In this document: positions 43,639 through 53,136 of the stretch, in pieces
How positions within the stretch are numbered: position 1 is the first letter of the stretch
Layout: every line of letters starts with the position of its first letter
NCBI GenBank assembly: GCA_963785075.1
Contig: CAWATW010000006.1
Span: 186,001-250,000, forward strand
Length of the DNA: 64,000 bases
Reading direction: 5' to 3'
Origin: JAOUGY01 sp963785075
GTDB taxonomy: Bacteria; Actinomycetota; Acidimicrobiia; Spongiisociales; ZC4RG35
Notes under the pieces: generated by a model
The model's database searches: none
Told to the model about the DNA's origin: nothing
What the model saw: only the letters and a program-made list of their open reading frames with translations
Program-made: the position numbers and the translations under genes

Positions 43639-44760
43639 CTACAGGTGCTCGATGCCGGGAGCAGCGCCCGGTTGCTCCGAGAGCCGACGGATGAGCATGT
43701 CGATGTGGTCCCTCTGCCACGGCTGCAGCGGCTGGTGGGGCCATTGGTCGATGGAGGACGCCACCGGGTCCGTCCAACCCGTCTCTCGTCCCGACAGAAC
43801 CTCCAACACTCGCAACCCGACGTAGGGAGCAGCCACCGTCGAGTATCCGCCTTCGTGGGTCACGAGGAGCTTGCCGTCACACATCTCATCGGCGAGGTCC
43901 GCGGCGCGCCGGGCCAGGGACCCGAAGTGGGTCGAAGTGAGGCACATGGCGCCGAGCGGATCCATCGCCGCCGCGTCGAAACCGCAGACCACCACAACGA
44001 GCTCGGGTCGATGCGCACGAACCGTCGGTTCGACGATGCGATCGAACACGGACTCGTAGGCGCCGAAGCCGCAGCCTGGAGGCAATGGGATGTTGACGTT
44101 GGCGCCGAGACCCGCACCACCTCCCCGATCCTCGACGTCGCCTGTGTCCACCGGGTAGTTGCGGTCCTGGTGGACCGAGATCGTGAGCACCTCCGGCTCG
44201 TCCCAGAACGCCTGCTCGGTGCCGTTGCCGTGGTGTACGTCCCAGTCGACGACTGCCACCCGCCGTACACCGAGGACAGCCCGTGCGTGGAGCACCGCCA
44301 ACGCGGCGTTGGCGAGGAGACAGAAACCTCGACCCTGATCCCGCTCGGCGTGATGACCGGGCGGGCGGACGAGTGCATAGGCATTCCGCACCTCTCCACG
44401 AATGACGGCTTCGACGGCTTCGATGCAGCCACCGACGGCCAACGACGCCACGTCGAAGCTTCCGGCACCGAAGGGTGTGGACTCACCGGCCCACCCGCCG
44501 CGGGCTCCACTCTCGGACTCGATCCGGTCCAGGTAGTCGGGCGTGTGAAAACGCTCGAGTTCCGTGCGCGTGGCGGGGCGAGCAGGGAGCCGAACGACAT
44601 GCTCCAGAAGACCGCTCGCTCCGATCAAGGAATAGATCCGTCGTTTGGTCGCCGGGTGCTCCCAGTGGAGCTCAGGCTCGAAGTGAGGCCCGTACTGGAG
44701 GACGGGGTTGTGGAATCCAAAGCGCTCGTGCCACACGAGACCGGTGGTCGCCTGTGCCAT
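43639..44760 (-). CDS. Histone deacetylase-family amidohydrolase (AcuC/acetylpolyamine type)
   Basis: 373 aa with the full zinc site: RPPGHHAERD (paired His), VDWDVHHGNGTEQ (Asp and His ligands), VVCGFDAAAMDPLG (Asp ligand) and HEGGYST (Tyr). Class II-like. Removes acetyl groups from lysines, polyamines or small molecules; the substrate cannot be told. ATG follows TAGTGT (44767-44772, minus strand) by 6 nt: leaderless. 9 bp before the GT2 gene, so possible co-expression with glycan genes, where de-N-acetylation of a sugar intermediate is conceivable but speculative. Confidence 0.88.
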   Translation of the reverse strand: MAQATTGLVWHERFGFHNPVLQYGPHFEPELHWEHPATKRRIYSLIGASGLLEHVVRLPARPATRTELERFHTPDYLDRIESESGARGGWAGESTPFGAGSFDVASLAVGGCIEAVEAVIRGEVRNAYALVRPPGHHAERDQGRGFCLLANAALAVLHARAVLGVRRVAVVDWDVHHGNGTEQAFWDEPEVLTISVHQDRNYPVDTGDVEDRGGGAGLGANVNIPLPPGCGFGAYESVFDRIVEPTVRAHRPELVVVVCGFDAAAMDPLGAMCLTSTHFGSLARRAADLADEMCDGKLLVTHEGGYSTVAAPYVGLRVLEVLSGRETGWTDPVASSIDQWPHQPLQPWQRDHIDMLIRRLSEQPGAAPGIEHL

Positions 44761-44828
44761 CCCGGCACACTAGGGGAAATCACCGATCGATCGCATCGAC
44801 CGCGTTCTTTGGAACGCGAGACGTTCGG

Positions 44829-45944
44829 TCAGCGTCCGAGATCGAGTGATCTGGCGATGAACGTCGCCATCTGCTCCCTGGTGAGCGAATCGTCCGGGCA
44901 ATACAGGTCGGGTGTACAGCCCACCGTGATTCCGTTGGCGAAGAGCACGTTGATCGAGCCTTCGAACTCGGAGCCATCGTCGTCGGTGAAGTAGTTCTCC
45001 ACGTCCGTGTTCTCATAGCCGAACGTTCGAACCAGGTACTCCGCCATCTCGGCCCGACTCAGCGGCCGGTCGGAGCAGAATTCGGTCTCGGTGCACCCGA
45101 ACCCGATTCCCGCCGCTGTCAACGCATTGATGTCGGCCTCGAACTCGGATGTGGAGTCGTCCGTGAAGTAGTCGTCATCGACGGTTGCCAGCGACAGATA
45201 GCGGCGAAGGAAGGCGGCGACCTGGCCCCGGGTGAGCGTGTCGGTCGGGCAGTAGAGATCGTTGATCGGCGGGTTGCAGCCCTTGGTGATTCCCTCGGCG
45301 TACATGATGTCGATGTTGGCTTGATGGACCGAGTCCTCGTCGTCACGGAACTGGCCTGCGTAGCCCTTTGCCCGTTCGCTGCCGCCGACGCCCTCGTCGA
45401 GAGCAGGAGCCGCCAACAGATACTCGTAGGGGTTGATCGCCACACCATCCTGTCGAATCTCGAAGTGGAGGTGAGCTCCGGCCTCCTCGGCGTTGCCGCT
45501 GTCTCCGACGTATCCGATCACCTGGCCCTGCGCGACGGGCACGCCGACCTCGATCCCCTCGGCGATCCCCCATCCGAGACCGTCGTCGGTCCCAGGTGTG
45601 TCGTTGTCGAGGTGGATGTACCACGTCTCCCAACCGCCACCGTGATCGATCGACAGATAGCAGCACTCGGAGCCGATCCAGTCGACGATTCCATCGGCGA
45701 CGGCAACCACGGGGAGGCCCTTCACACCGTCGACACTCATGATGTCGATCCCTTCGTGAGTCCGATCGCTGGAGCGGGGCGCTCCGAAGGTGTCCGAGTA
45801 GTAGACCTCACCGACGACTGGGAAAACGATCGACTCCGGGGAAAAGGCCGGTGGTTCCTCGTCCACTTGGGCGATTGCGGCGGTCGGCGCCAGCCCGGTG
45901 AACAGGGCGAGCAGCACGAAGAGAGTTCGGATGGAGCGGGGCAT
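44829..45944 (-). CDS. M23 metallopeptidase with three SLH-like repeats
   Basis: 371 aa. Signal peptide (about 1-26), LytM/M23 domain (about 40-170): RTHEGIDIMS (zinc His), GGGWETWYIHLDN, GAHLHFEIRQDG (HLH zinc motif). Three SLH-like repeats (about 195-370), with GCNPPINDLYCPTD, GCTETEFCSDRPLSRAEMAE and GCTPDLYCPDDSLTREQMAT. Cleaves peptidoglycan cross-links or activates amidases; wall-anchored. Shine-Dalgarno GAGG/AGGAG precedes ATG 45944. Confidence 0.9.
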   Translation of the reverse strand: MPRSIRTLFVLLALFTGLAPTAAIAQVDEEPPAFSPESIVFPVVGEVYYSDTFGAPRSSDRTHEGIDIMSVDGVKGLPVVAVADGIVDWIGSECCYLSIDHGGGWETWYIHLDNDTPGTDDGLGWGIAEGIEVGVPVAQGQVIGYVGDSGNAEEAGAHLHFEIRQDGVAINPYEYLLAAPALDEGVGGSERAKGYAGQFRDDEDSVHQANIDIMYAEGITKGCNPPINDLYCPTDTLTRGQVAAFLRRYLSLATVDDDYFTDDSTSEFEADINALTAAGIGFGCTETEFCSDRPLSRAEMAEYLVRTFGYENTDVENYFTDDDGSEFEGSINVLFANGITVGCTPDLYCPDDSLTREQMATFIARSLDLGR

Positions 45945-46001
45945 ATCTCCTACCTCGGCAGATGAAGATCGAATCTTGATGGGGTGTCGTAGGGGTGTTG
46001 G

Positions 46002-47078
46002 TCAATAGTCCAGTTGGAGTTCTCGGGGAACAACCATCACATGCGTCCGTCCCGGGGGAATCCCGATGTCGGAGCCGGCTACGTCGAAGAAACGGTAGGC
46101 ATCTTCTTGCGCAGAGCGAAACCAGGTTCCCTCGATCACCTCTCCACCGTTGAACACGAGCAGCCTCCCCGAGCCGATGACGTCGAACGTCGGCACGTCG
46201 GCGTCATTCGAATCGGTGTATCCCGCCGGGCGTTGAGCGGCGAACAGCACGACCAGGGTGTCGACCGCATACGGCTCGGGTTGTCCTTCGAACCCGGACA
46301 GCACCTCGAACGGCTCGCCATCCTCGGTGCGGGAGTACGCCCCTTCGGAGAACTGCCACACCACTTCCGCAGGCAGCGACACGGCGATCTCGGCGGCAGG
46401 CTCCCCGGACGGAAGCTCACCGACCGGAAAGCCCGGCTCATCGGTGGGCCTCGCCGGGTACACCGACGAGATGTCGCCCAATCTGACGAACAGGTTGCTG
46501 GGCGAAGGCCGCTCCAATGCCGTGAAGCCTGGCGCCGTTTCGGGCAATGCAAGGACCATGCCGGAACCCTCGTACTCCTGGAGCACGAACGGTCTGCCTC
46601 CCGTGGCCACGACCGTCGAGGCGAAAGGTGCGATGAGATCCACGTCGACCGGGCGCAGTGACCGCACCGGACCGACCAGTTCCGGGACACGGTCGGGCTC
46701 GTACATCGCGGTGAACCGTGTCATCCCACCCTCGAGAAGCGTCTCGATCACCAGGGCGGCCTCCTGAAGTCCGATCTGGGGTCGCGCCGCGGGAGCGTTG
46801 TCGATTCGCACGGCAAAGAACGTGCTGCCCGCATCGACGCCGGGCGGTTCGGTCGTTGCAGATGGCTCGCCCGGATCGGGGTCGGACGTGGTGGTCGCAA
46901 CCGCCGGCGGGATGCTGGAGGCGGTGGTCGTGGGCGGAGTCGACTCCCCGGCGGTCAACCCTGCGATGCCAAGCCCTCCGCCGACCACGAGGGCGGCGAG
47001 GCCGCCGACGCCGACGCCGAGGGCGTGCGATTCCACCCATGCCCCGACGACCGACAGTATTCCTCGGATTCTCTCCAT
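46002..47078 (-). CDS. DUF3048 (YerB-like) membrane-anchored protein
   Basis: 358 aa. Short cytoplasmic N-terminus, TM helix (about 22-45), Thr/Pro-rich linker (about 45-85), then the DUF3048 domain: FFAVRIDNAPAARPQIGLQE, ETLLEGGMTRFTAMYEPDRV, GPVRSLRPVDVDLIAPF. YerB-family proteins are envelope proteins of unknown activity. ATG lies 9 nt after TAGCGT (47088-47093, minus strand): leaderless. Divergent from the GT2 gene 60 bp away. Confidence 0.85.
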   Translation of the reverse strand: MERIRGILSVVGAWVESHALGVGVGGLAALVVGGGLGIAGLTAGESTPPTTTASSIPPAVATTTSDPDPGEPSATTEPPGVDAGSTFFAVRIDNAPAARPQIGLQEAALVIETLLEGGMTRFTAMYEPDRVPELVGPVRSLRPVDVDLIAPFASTVVATGGRPFVLQEYEGSGMVLALPETAPGFTALERPSPSNLFVRLGDISSVYPARPTDEPGFPVGELPSGEPAAEIAVSLPAEVVWQFSEGAYSRTEDGEPFEVLSGFEGQPEPYAVDTLVVLFAAQRPAGYTDSNDADVPTFDVIGSGRLLVFNGGEVIEGTWFRSAQEDAYRFFDVAGSDIGIPPGRTHVMVVPRELQLDY

Positions 47079-47138
47079 GAGACGTGCACGCTACCCAGCG
47101 ACGTGGGGACTTGCCCAACCGACATACACTCCTGCTTC

Positions 47139-48017
47139 GTGCCCGTAGAACTGTCTCTCGTGATCCTTGCCCACAACGGACTGGAGCTGACTCGGAGATG
47201 CGTCGACTCGCTCGTGACCACGACCGAATCGCAACACCAGTTGATCCTGGTGGACAACGGCTCGACCGACGGCACCGCCGAGTGGATGCGATCCAGCCGC
47301 CACCACACCGTTCTCCACGAAGAGAACCTCGGTTTTGCTCCCGGCATGAACTCCGGGTTGGCGGCGGCCGAGGGCACGTTCGTCGCCTTCATCAACAACG
47401 ACACGGTGTTCCCGTCAGGGTGGGACCGGTCGGTGTTGAGCGTTTTCGAGACACATCCGAGAACGGGGATCGTGGCACCCGCCGTCACCGCAGCCGGAAA
47501 CCCCGCAACCGTGCGGACCGCTCCTGGCTCCGAAGTGCGGGTCTTCGAGCCGTTCGGCCACCTGCCCAGCGGAGTGGTCTACGTGATGCGAACCGGGCAG
47601 ATGCGGGCGCTGGGAGGCTGGAACGAGGACTATCTGGTCGCCACCGGCGAAGACCTCGATCTGCTGTGGACCGTGTGGGTCAACGGTCTCGACGTGGTAC
47701 TGGACGAACGGGTTCTCGTCGATCACGTGTCCGAGGCCACGAGACGCGGTCGTCCCGACATGGAGGCGATCAGAAAACGAAACCTCGAGCAGTTCCTCGT
47801 CCGTTGGGAGACGTCGCGCCCCCTCCCGGCGCGCCTCGAGGAATGCCCGCCCGACCAATTCGAGACGAACCTGGGCCATGCGGCCGCCGGGGCCATCTGG
47901 CTTCGTCGACTCGTCGAAGCCCGGACGATGGCAGACGAGCAACGCAAGTCGGCGCAGTCGGAGGACTCGAAAGAGAAGGTCCCCGCACCTCGACGACGCC
48001 GGTTTTGGCGCCATTGA
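47139..48017 (+). CDS. Rhamnosyltransferase-like family 2 glycosyltransferase
   Basis: 292 aa. GT-A domain LSLVILAHNGLELTRRCVDS, LVDNGSTDGTAEW, FINNDTVFPSGWD (metal site NND), VATGEDLDLLWTVWV. Lys/Arg-rich tail PAPRRRRFWRH. GTG 47139 lies 8 nt after TACACT (47125-47130): leaderless; the frame is open further upstream but without a start of equal quality. The rml genes lie close by, so a dTDP-rhamnose donor is plausible. The stop is only 3 bp from the converging gene. Confidence 0.82.
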   Translation: MPVELSLVILAHNGLELTRRCVDSLVTTTESQHQLILVDNGSTDGTAEWMRSSRHHTVLHEENLGFAPGMNSGLAAAEGTFVAFINNDTVFPSGWDRSVLSVFETHPRTGIVAPAVTAAGNPATVRTAPGSEVRVFEPFGHLPSGVVYVMRTGQMRALGGWNEDYLVATGEDLDLLWTVWVNGLDVVLDERVLVDHVSEATRRGRPDMEAIRKRNLEQFLVRWETSRPLPARLEECPPDQFETNLGHAAAGAIWLRRLVEARTMADEQRKSAQSEDSKEKVPAPRRRRFWRH

Positions 48018-48020
48018 CCC

Positions 48021-50297
48021 TCACCCCACGGTGCAACGTCGGCGAGTGACGGCCTCGTACAGATCCAGGTACTGCTGAGACATCGTTCCCGTCGAGTCCC
48101 ACATGGTGGATGCCGCCTCCGACGCTTTCTGGGCCCAGTCTCGGGGATCACCGGCAATGCGAAGCAGCGCGTCGAGCGTCGATTCCGGGTCGGCAGCCGG
48201 AACCACCCATCCGCCGCCCTGAGCCCGGACCCGATTCGGCGGCGCGCCGAGATCGCTGACGAGTACCGGGAGCCCGACGCTCCACGCCTCGGTGAGAGTG
48301 TGCGACCACGTCTCGGGTGTGATCGACAGGATGGCGGCGAGCGAAGGGCGGATCTCGGCCACGAGCCGCCCGAAGTCGGCCCGCTCGTACCGTCCGTGCA
48401 CCACGACGCCGTCGACCGAGGGTCCGGGGAATGTCCCCAATACATGGAACTCGAGCGTGCCCGGGGGCCCGTCTGCCAGCATCTGACGAACGACCTCGTT
48501 GCCCTTGTGTAGCCCGACCGTGCCCGCCAGCAGCACACGCAACGGCTCGTCGGCGACGGGTTGCACTGCGAGGGACTCGATGTGCTCGACATCACGTCCG
48601 TGCGGGATCACCTGGGTAGCGACAGCGTCCATCCCTGGGAGCACCCTTCGGTGAACATCGATCGTCGACTGAGAGGCCGCGACCACGGCATCAGAGCGCC
48701 GCAGGAGGGGGGCGGTGCGCCGTTGCCATTCACTCACCCAGGCATGCTTCAGGTGCGGGCCCGCCGCCACCCACGGCATGGCCGGACACTCACCCTGACC
48801 AGATGTACACACCCCACCGCAATATCGGGAGGACTCGTCGATGAGATGGGCGGTCGGGCAGACGAGGTAGAAGTCGTGGAGCGACACGACGAGGGGAATG
48901 CCGAGAGCTCGAGCGACGTCCGTCAGATCTGGCGGCTGGTTCATGAACTGGCGTAGGTGGATCAACTCGACGTCAACGCGCATCAAGAGGTCGGACACCG
49001 CCTCACGCCATGGGGGATGGGCCACGTCTCGAAGAGCGACGGGAGGATCGACCGGAACACGCTCGAGGATCTCGCCGTCGACATCGCTCAACTCCAGCCG
49101 ATGCGGCGAGCAGCGCAGCACCAGCATCTCGACGTGGTCCGCCAACGCCCTGCCGAGGTCGCGACTCGAGTGCTCGGTGCCACCACCAAGATCATGGATG
49201 ACCGTCAGCACGCGTTGGCGCGGTTTCGGACCCACGAGCGCCTCACGGATCTCTTCGCGTGCGGCTCTCATCGCCTCCGAACCGACGAACTCGTCGAACG
49301 CGCGCTGATACCCGGGGTGCTTCTCCGCAAGCGTGCGGCCGCCTTCTGCGGCGAGGGCCTCTCGTTCCGGGCCGAAGCTCGCACTTCTGACATGCTGTAC
49401 GTACACGTCCACGGCCACCAGGTGCGACCACCCGGCTGCCGACGCCCGGAGCGACCAGTCGTTCTCCTCTCCATATCCCCGGGGAAACGACGTGGCGTCG
49501 AACAGACCGACGTCGACGATCGCCGCTCTCTTCAGATAGCAGCAGAAACCGTTTGCCGTGGGTGTGTTCACCCATCTGCTGGTGACGCGTCGTGCAATCG
49601 CCCGGCTTGCGTCGGTCACGTCCCACCCGGGAGGCAGGATGTTGTCCGACAATTCCGGCACCGAGAACGCGCCGGCATTGTCGGCAACCGCCGTCACCGA
49701 TCCCACCCGACCGTCGGAGTATGCGGCGAGTCGGAGACGCTCGACCCAGCGCGGCGGCACGCGGGTGTCGGAGTTGAGAAGGATCACGTCACCTCGACAA
49801 TCGCCCATTCCTCGATTCACGGTTGCGGTGAATCCCCGATTCTCGGCGTTGCGGAGCAGCCGGATGCCGGCGACACCCTCATATGAGGCGAGCACTTCGG
49901 CGACCATCGGGTCGGTGGAGGCGTCGTCGATGACGATGATCTCGTAGGCAGAGGACGTGTGCGACACCACCGAGCGGAGACAATCCTCGAGCGCAGCAGG
50001 GGCGTTGTATACCGGTATCACCACCGAGACCGGCGGCGCATTCCCCAACAGGTCGAGGTCTGGATGCCGATCGACGGGCGAGACCTCGGCACGGTCCGGC
50101 GACGGCCTGGACGCCTGCGCCGGCTGATCCGCAATCGGCGGCCTGTAGCCGCTGAAGCCGCGACGAGCCCGGCCGGGGAGGCTCGCCAGCCACAACGCCG
50201 CCCTGACGCTCCTCCGGTTCCGCAGGCGGTCGTACCGAGCGGCCAGACGGTCACGCTCTGCCCGGAGTCGATCGAGCTCCCGCTGTTCGCTGCTCAT
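48021..50297 (-). CDS. Two-domain glycosyltransferase: coiled coil - GT2 - GT4
   Basis: 758 aa. N-terminal heptad-rich segment (about 1-30: LDRLRAERDRLAARYDRLRN), then an amphipathic basic region, GT2 domain (about 88-350: VSVVIPVYNAPAALEDCLRS, VILLNSDTRVPPRWV, GYGEENDWSLRA) and GT4 domain (about 375-755: VLTVIHDLGGGTEHSSRDLG, HDFYLVCPTAHLID with the Cys cluster GGVCTSGQGEC, SHTLTEAWSVGLPVLVSDLG). Two transfers by one polypeptide. ATG overlaps the rmlD stop (ATGA), so the donor is probably dTDP-rhamnose for one domain. Confidence 0.87.
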   Translation of the reverse strand: MSSEQRELDRLRAERDRLAARYDRLRNRRSVRAALWLASLPGRARRGFSGYRPPIADQPAQASRPSPDRAEVSPVDRHPDLDLLGNAPPVSVVIPVYNAPAALEDCLRSVVSHTSSAYEIIVIDDASTDPMVAEVLASYEGVAGIRLLRNAENRGFTATVNRGMGDCRGDVILLNSDTRVPPRWVERLRLAAYSDGRVGSVTAVADNAGAFSVPELSDNILPPGWDVTDASRAIARRVTSRWVNTPTANGFCCYLKRAAIVDVGLFDATSFPRGYGEENDWSLRASAAGWSHLVAVDVYVQHVRSASFGPEREALAAEGGRTLAEKHPGYQRAFDEFVGSEAMRAAREEIREALVGPKPRQRVLTVIHDLGGGTEHSSRDLGRALADHVEMLVLRCSPHRLELSDVDGEILERVPVDPPVALRDVAHPPWREAVSDLLMRVDVELIHLRQFMNQPPDLTDVARALGIPLVVSLHDFYLVCPTAHLIDESSRYCGGVCTSGQGECPAMPWVAAGPHLKHAWVSEWQRRTAPLLRRSDAVVAASQSTIDVHRRVLPGMDAVATQVIPHGRDVEHIESLAVQPVADEPLRVLLAGTVGLHKGNEVVRQMLADGPPGTLEFHVLGTFPGPSVDGVVVHGRYERADFGRLVAEIRPSLAAILSITPETWSHTLTEAWSVGLPVLVSDLGAPPNRVRAQGGGWVVPAADPESTLDALLRIAGDPRDWAQKASEAASTMWDSTGTMSQQYLDLYEAVTRRRCTVG

Positions 50298-51133
50298 CGG
50301 CGGAGCTGGGCGGCGACGACCTCGGGCAGAGACTCCTCCCAGTGTGGGAGCGGGGTCAGGCCCATGCCGCTCGCCACCTCGGATCCGAGCACGGAGTAGG
50401 CGGGACGGCGGGCCGGCGTTGGATACTCCGCCGTCGAACACGGGGATATGGAATCAGGGTCGAGGCCCGCCATCTCCACGGCCGTGCGAGCCAAATGGAA
50501 CCACGTCGTCGGACCCTGGTTCGTGAGGTGGAGGATCCCTGAGACGCGGTGTTCCATTGCATCGAGAGTCGCCTGCGCGAGATCCGTTGCCACCGTCGGA
50601 CATCCCACCTGATCGTCGACGACCTTGAGGTCGCGACCTGCCTGCACGAGGTCGATCATGGTTCGTACGAAATTCGGGTGGGTGCCGGAGACGACCCACG
50701 ACGTGCGGATCACCAACGCTCCAGAGTGTGAGGCGAGGGCGGCGAGCTCACCAACGAGTTTCGAACGCCCGTACGCGTTGATCGGATCGGTCGGCTGGCT
50801 CTCCAGATATGGCGTTCGAGCGGACCCGTCGAACACGTAGTCGGTGGAATACGTGACGAACGGAACGGACGCCTGCGCACATCGTTCAGACATCTCCCCC
50901 ACCGCGTGCCCGTTGACCAGCGTCGCCAACTCCTCCTCGGCTTCGGCCCGGTCCACGGCGGTGTAGGCGGCACAGTTGACCACGCCGGTCGGCCGGAGTT
51001 CGGCCAGCATCTCGGAGAAATCGCCACCTTCGAATCTCGAGAGATCGAATCGTGCCCGGTCCAGGCCGACCACATCGTTCATCCTGGCGAAGGCGGCACC
51101 GAGCTGACCTGACGACCCGAGGACAACGATCAC
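50294..51133 (-). CDS. rmlD: dTDP-4-dehydrorhamnose reductase
   Basis: 279 aa. SDR with VIVVLGSSGQLGAAF nucleotide motif, VNCAAYTAVDRAE and the YGRSK catalytic Tyr-Lys pair (NAYGRSKLVGE). Last step of dTDP-L-rhamnose synthesis. The GTG at 51133 overlaps the rmlA stop as GTGA; an in-frame extension upstream runs through rmlA and is not used. Third gene of rmlB-rmlA-rmlD-GT. Confidence 0.93.
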   Translation of the reverse strand: MIVVLGSSGQLGAAFARMNDVVGLDRARFDLSRFEGGDFSEMLAELRPTGVVNCAAYTAVDRAEAEEELATLVNGHAVGEMSERCAQASVPFVTYSTDYVFDGSARTPYLESQPTDPINAYGRSKLVGELAALASHSGALVIRTSWVVSGTHPNFVRTMIDLVQAGRDLKVVDDQVGCPTVATDLAQATLDAMEHRVSGILHLTNQGPTTWFHLARTAVEMAGLDPDSISPCSTAEYPTPARRPAYSVLGSEVASGMGLTPLPHWEESLPEVVAAQLRR

Positions 51134-51993
51134 GACTCGTCCAGTATCGCTTTCACATAGTCGCGGTACGTGGAGTTCGGCATCCCGGCGACGACGTTCT
51201 CGAGGCCCGCACGGTCGATGAATCCCGCCCTGAATGCGATCTCCTCGAGACAGGCGATCTTGATCGACTGCCGGTGCTCGATCGTGGCGATGAAGTTCGC
51301 TGCCTCGAGCAGGCTGTCGTGTGTTCCACTGTCGAGCCACGCCACGCCGCGATCGAAGAGCTGAACGGACAACTTGCCCATCTCCAGGTACCGGAGGTTG
51401 AGGTCCGTGATCTCGAGCTCCCCACGATCGGAAGGCTCGATGGACTTCGCCACGTCCACCACATTGCCGTCGTAGACGTACAGACCGGGGACCGCATACT
51501 TCGACTTCGGCTTGCTCGGCTTTTCCTCCAGCGACACGACGCGGCCATCGGCGTCGAACTCGACGACGCCGTACCTCTCCGGGTCACGCACCGGATAACC
51601 AAAAACGTACGCCCCGCCGGTGAACCCTGCCACGACCTCTTCGAGGCCGATCCGACCGTAGAAGATGTTGTCGCCGAGAATCAGCGTCACAGGTTCGGTG
51701 CCGACGAAGTCCTCTCCCACCAAGAAAGCCTGGGCGATCCCCTTGGGCTCTGGCTGGACCGCATAGGACAGATCGATGCCCCAGATGCTCCCGTCGCCCA
51801 GCAACGACTGGAACCGCGGCATGTCATGCGGCGTCGTGATGAGCAGCATGTCCCGAATCCCTGCCTGCATCAGTGTTGCCAGTGGGTAGTAGATCATGGG
51901 CTTGTCGTACACCGGCTGAAGCTGTTTCGACGCCACCCTCGTGACGGGGTCGAGCCGACTTCCCGCCCCACCTGCCAACACGATCCCCTTCAT
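51130..51993 (-). CDS. rmlA: Glucose-1-phosphate thymidylyltransferase
   Basis: 287 aa. Pyrophosphorylase signature KGIVLAGGAGSRLDPVTR, KPMIYYPLATLMQAG, VTLILGDNIFYG and EEKPSKPKSKYAV. Makes dTDP-glucose from dTTP and glucose-1-phosphate. ATG 51993 overlaps the rmlB stop (ATGA). Full length for the family. Confidence 0.96.
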   Translation of the reverse strand: MKGIVLAGGAGSRLDPVTRVASKQLQPVYDKPMIYYPLATLMQAGIRDMLLITTPHDMPRFQSLLGDGSIWGIDLSYAVQPEPKGIAQAFLVGEDFVGTEPVTLILGDNIFYGRIGLEEVVAGFTGGAYVFGYPVRDPERYGVVEFDADGRVVSLEEKPSKPKSKYAVPGLYVYDGNVVDVAKSIEPSDRGELEITDLNLRYLEMGKLSVQLFDRGVAWLDSGTHDSLLEAANFIATIEHRQSIKIACLEEIAFRAGFIDRAGLENVVAGMPNSTYRDYVKAILDES

Positions 51994-52961
51994 CGATGAC
52001 CATCCTTGAGCGGACGCCACCAATCCTCACGGCGGCGATACCAATCCACGGTGTCAGCCAGACGCTCCTCGAACGAATGGGCCGGGGCCCAACCCATGCT
52101 CCGGATCTTCGAGGAGTCAACCGCGTAGCGGAGATCGTGGCCGAGCCGGTCCTGCACCGGCTCGATGTACAAGTCATCCTTGCCGAGGGCGTCCAGGATG
52201 CGATGGGTGAGCTCGATGTTCGGAAGTTGAGCGTTGGCGCCGATGTTGTAGACCTCACCTGCAGCGCCCTCGTCCACCAGCATGTGGATGGCCGAGCAGT
52301 GGTCCTCGACATAGAGCCAATCGCGCTCGTTGCGGCCGTCACCGTAGAGCGGCACTTTCTTGTCATCGAGGAGATTGGTGACGAAGAGCGGGATCACTTT
52401 TTCGGGAAACTGATAGGGCCCGTAGTTGTTCGTGCACCGCGTCACGACCGCCGGATAGCCGAAGGTCACCCCGTACGACAACACGAGCAGATCGGATCCG
52501 GCCTTGGAGGCCGAGTACGGCGAAGATGGTTCAAGGGCGGCGTCTTCTCGAGCAAACCCTTCGGCGATCGACCCGTACACCTCGTCGGTCGACACGTGGA
52601 TGAACTTGGGAACGTCGTGGCGCCGTGCCGAGTCGATCAGGACGCCGGTCCCCACGACGTTCGTCTCGAGGAACACGCTGGGTCCCTCGATGGAGCGATC
52701 GACGTGACTCTCGGCTGCGAAATGGACGACCACGTCGTGATCACCCATCAGCGAGTCGACCAGCGCCTGGTCGCCGATGTTTCCTTGAACAAAGGTGTGC
52801 CGGTCGAGCGAATCGAGCTCGTCGACGGTGGCCTTGACGCCGGCATACGTCAGCAGATCGAGGTTGGTGACGACGGCATCCGGCTCGACATCCAGGACAT
52901 ACCGTACGAAATTCGAACCGATGAACCCGGCGCCGCCAGTTACGAGATAGCGACGACCCAT
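51990..52961 (-). CDS. rmlB: dTDP-glucose 4,6-dehydratase
   Basis: 323 aa. Extended SDR: YLVTGGAGFIGSNFVRYV, HFAAESHVDRSI, STDEVYGS and the YSASKAGSDL catalytic Tyr/Lys. Converts dTDP-glucose to the 4-keto-6-deoxy sugar. ATG 52961 has GAGGAGG 6 nt upstream, so unlike many genes here it uses a leader with Shine-Dalgarno. First gene of the rmlBAD-GT operon. Confidence 0.96.
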   Translation of the reverse strand: MGRRYLVTGGAGFIGSNFVRYVLDVEPDAVVTNLDLLTYAGVKATVDELDSLDRHTFVQGNIGDQALVDSLMGDHDVVVHFAAESHVDRSIEGPSVFLETNVVGTGVLIDSARRHDVPKFIHVSTDEVYGSIAEGFAREDAALEPSSPYSASKAGSDLLVLSYGVTFGYPAVVTRCTNNYGPYQFPEKVIPLFVTNLLDDKKVPLYGDGRNERDWLYVEDHCSAIHMLVDEGAAGEVYNIGANAQLPNIELTHRILDALGKDDLYIEPVQDRLGHDLRYAVDSSKIRSMGWAPAHSFEERLADTVDWYRRREDWWRPLKDGHR

Positions 52962-53136
52962 GACAAACCTCCTCGAGCCACGGAGCGGTCGCCATAGAGT
53001 AGGACATTGCGCGCTTACCATCGCGAACGGGCCTCCGCAGACCATATCTCTGTCGATCAGTGACTAGTCCTCTGGCCGACGCCGCCGTGCACGGCATGCC
53101 TAAGGTTCCTTTTGACACGCCTGAAAGGGAGGCTTC

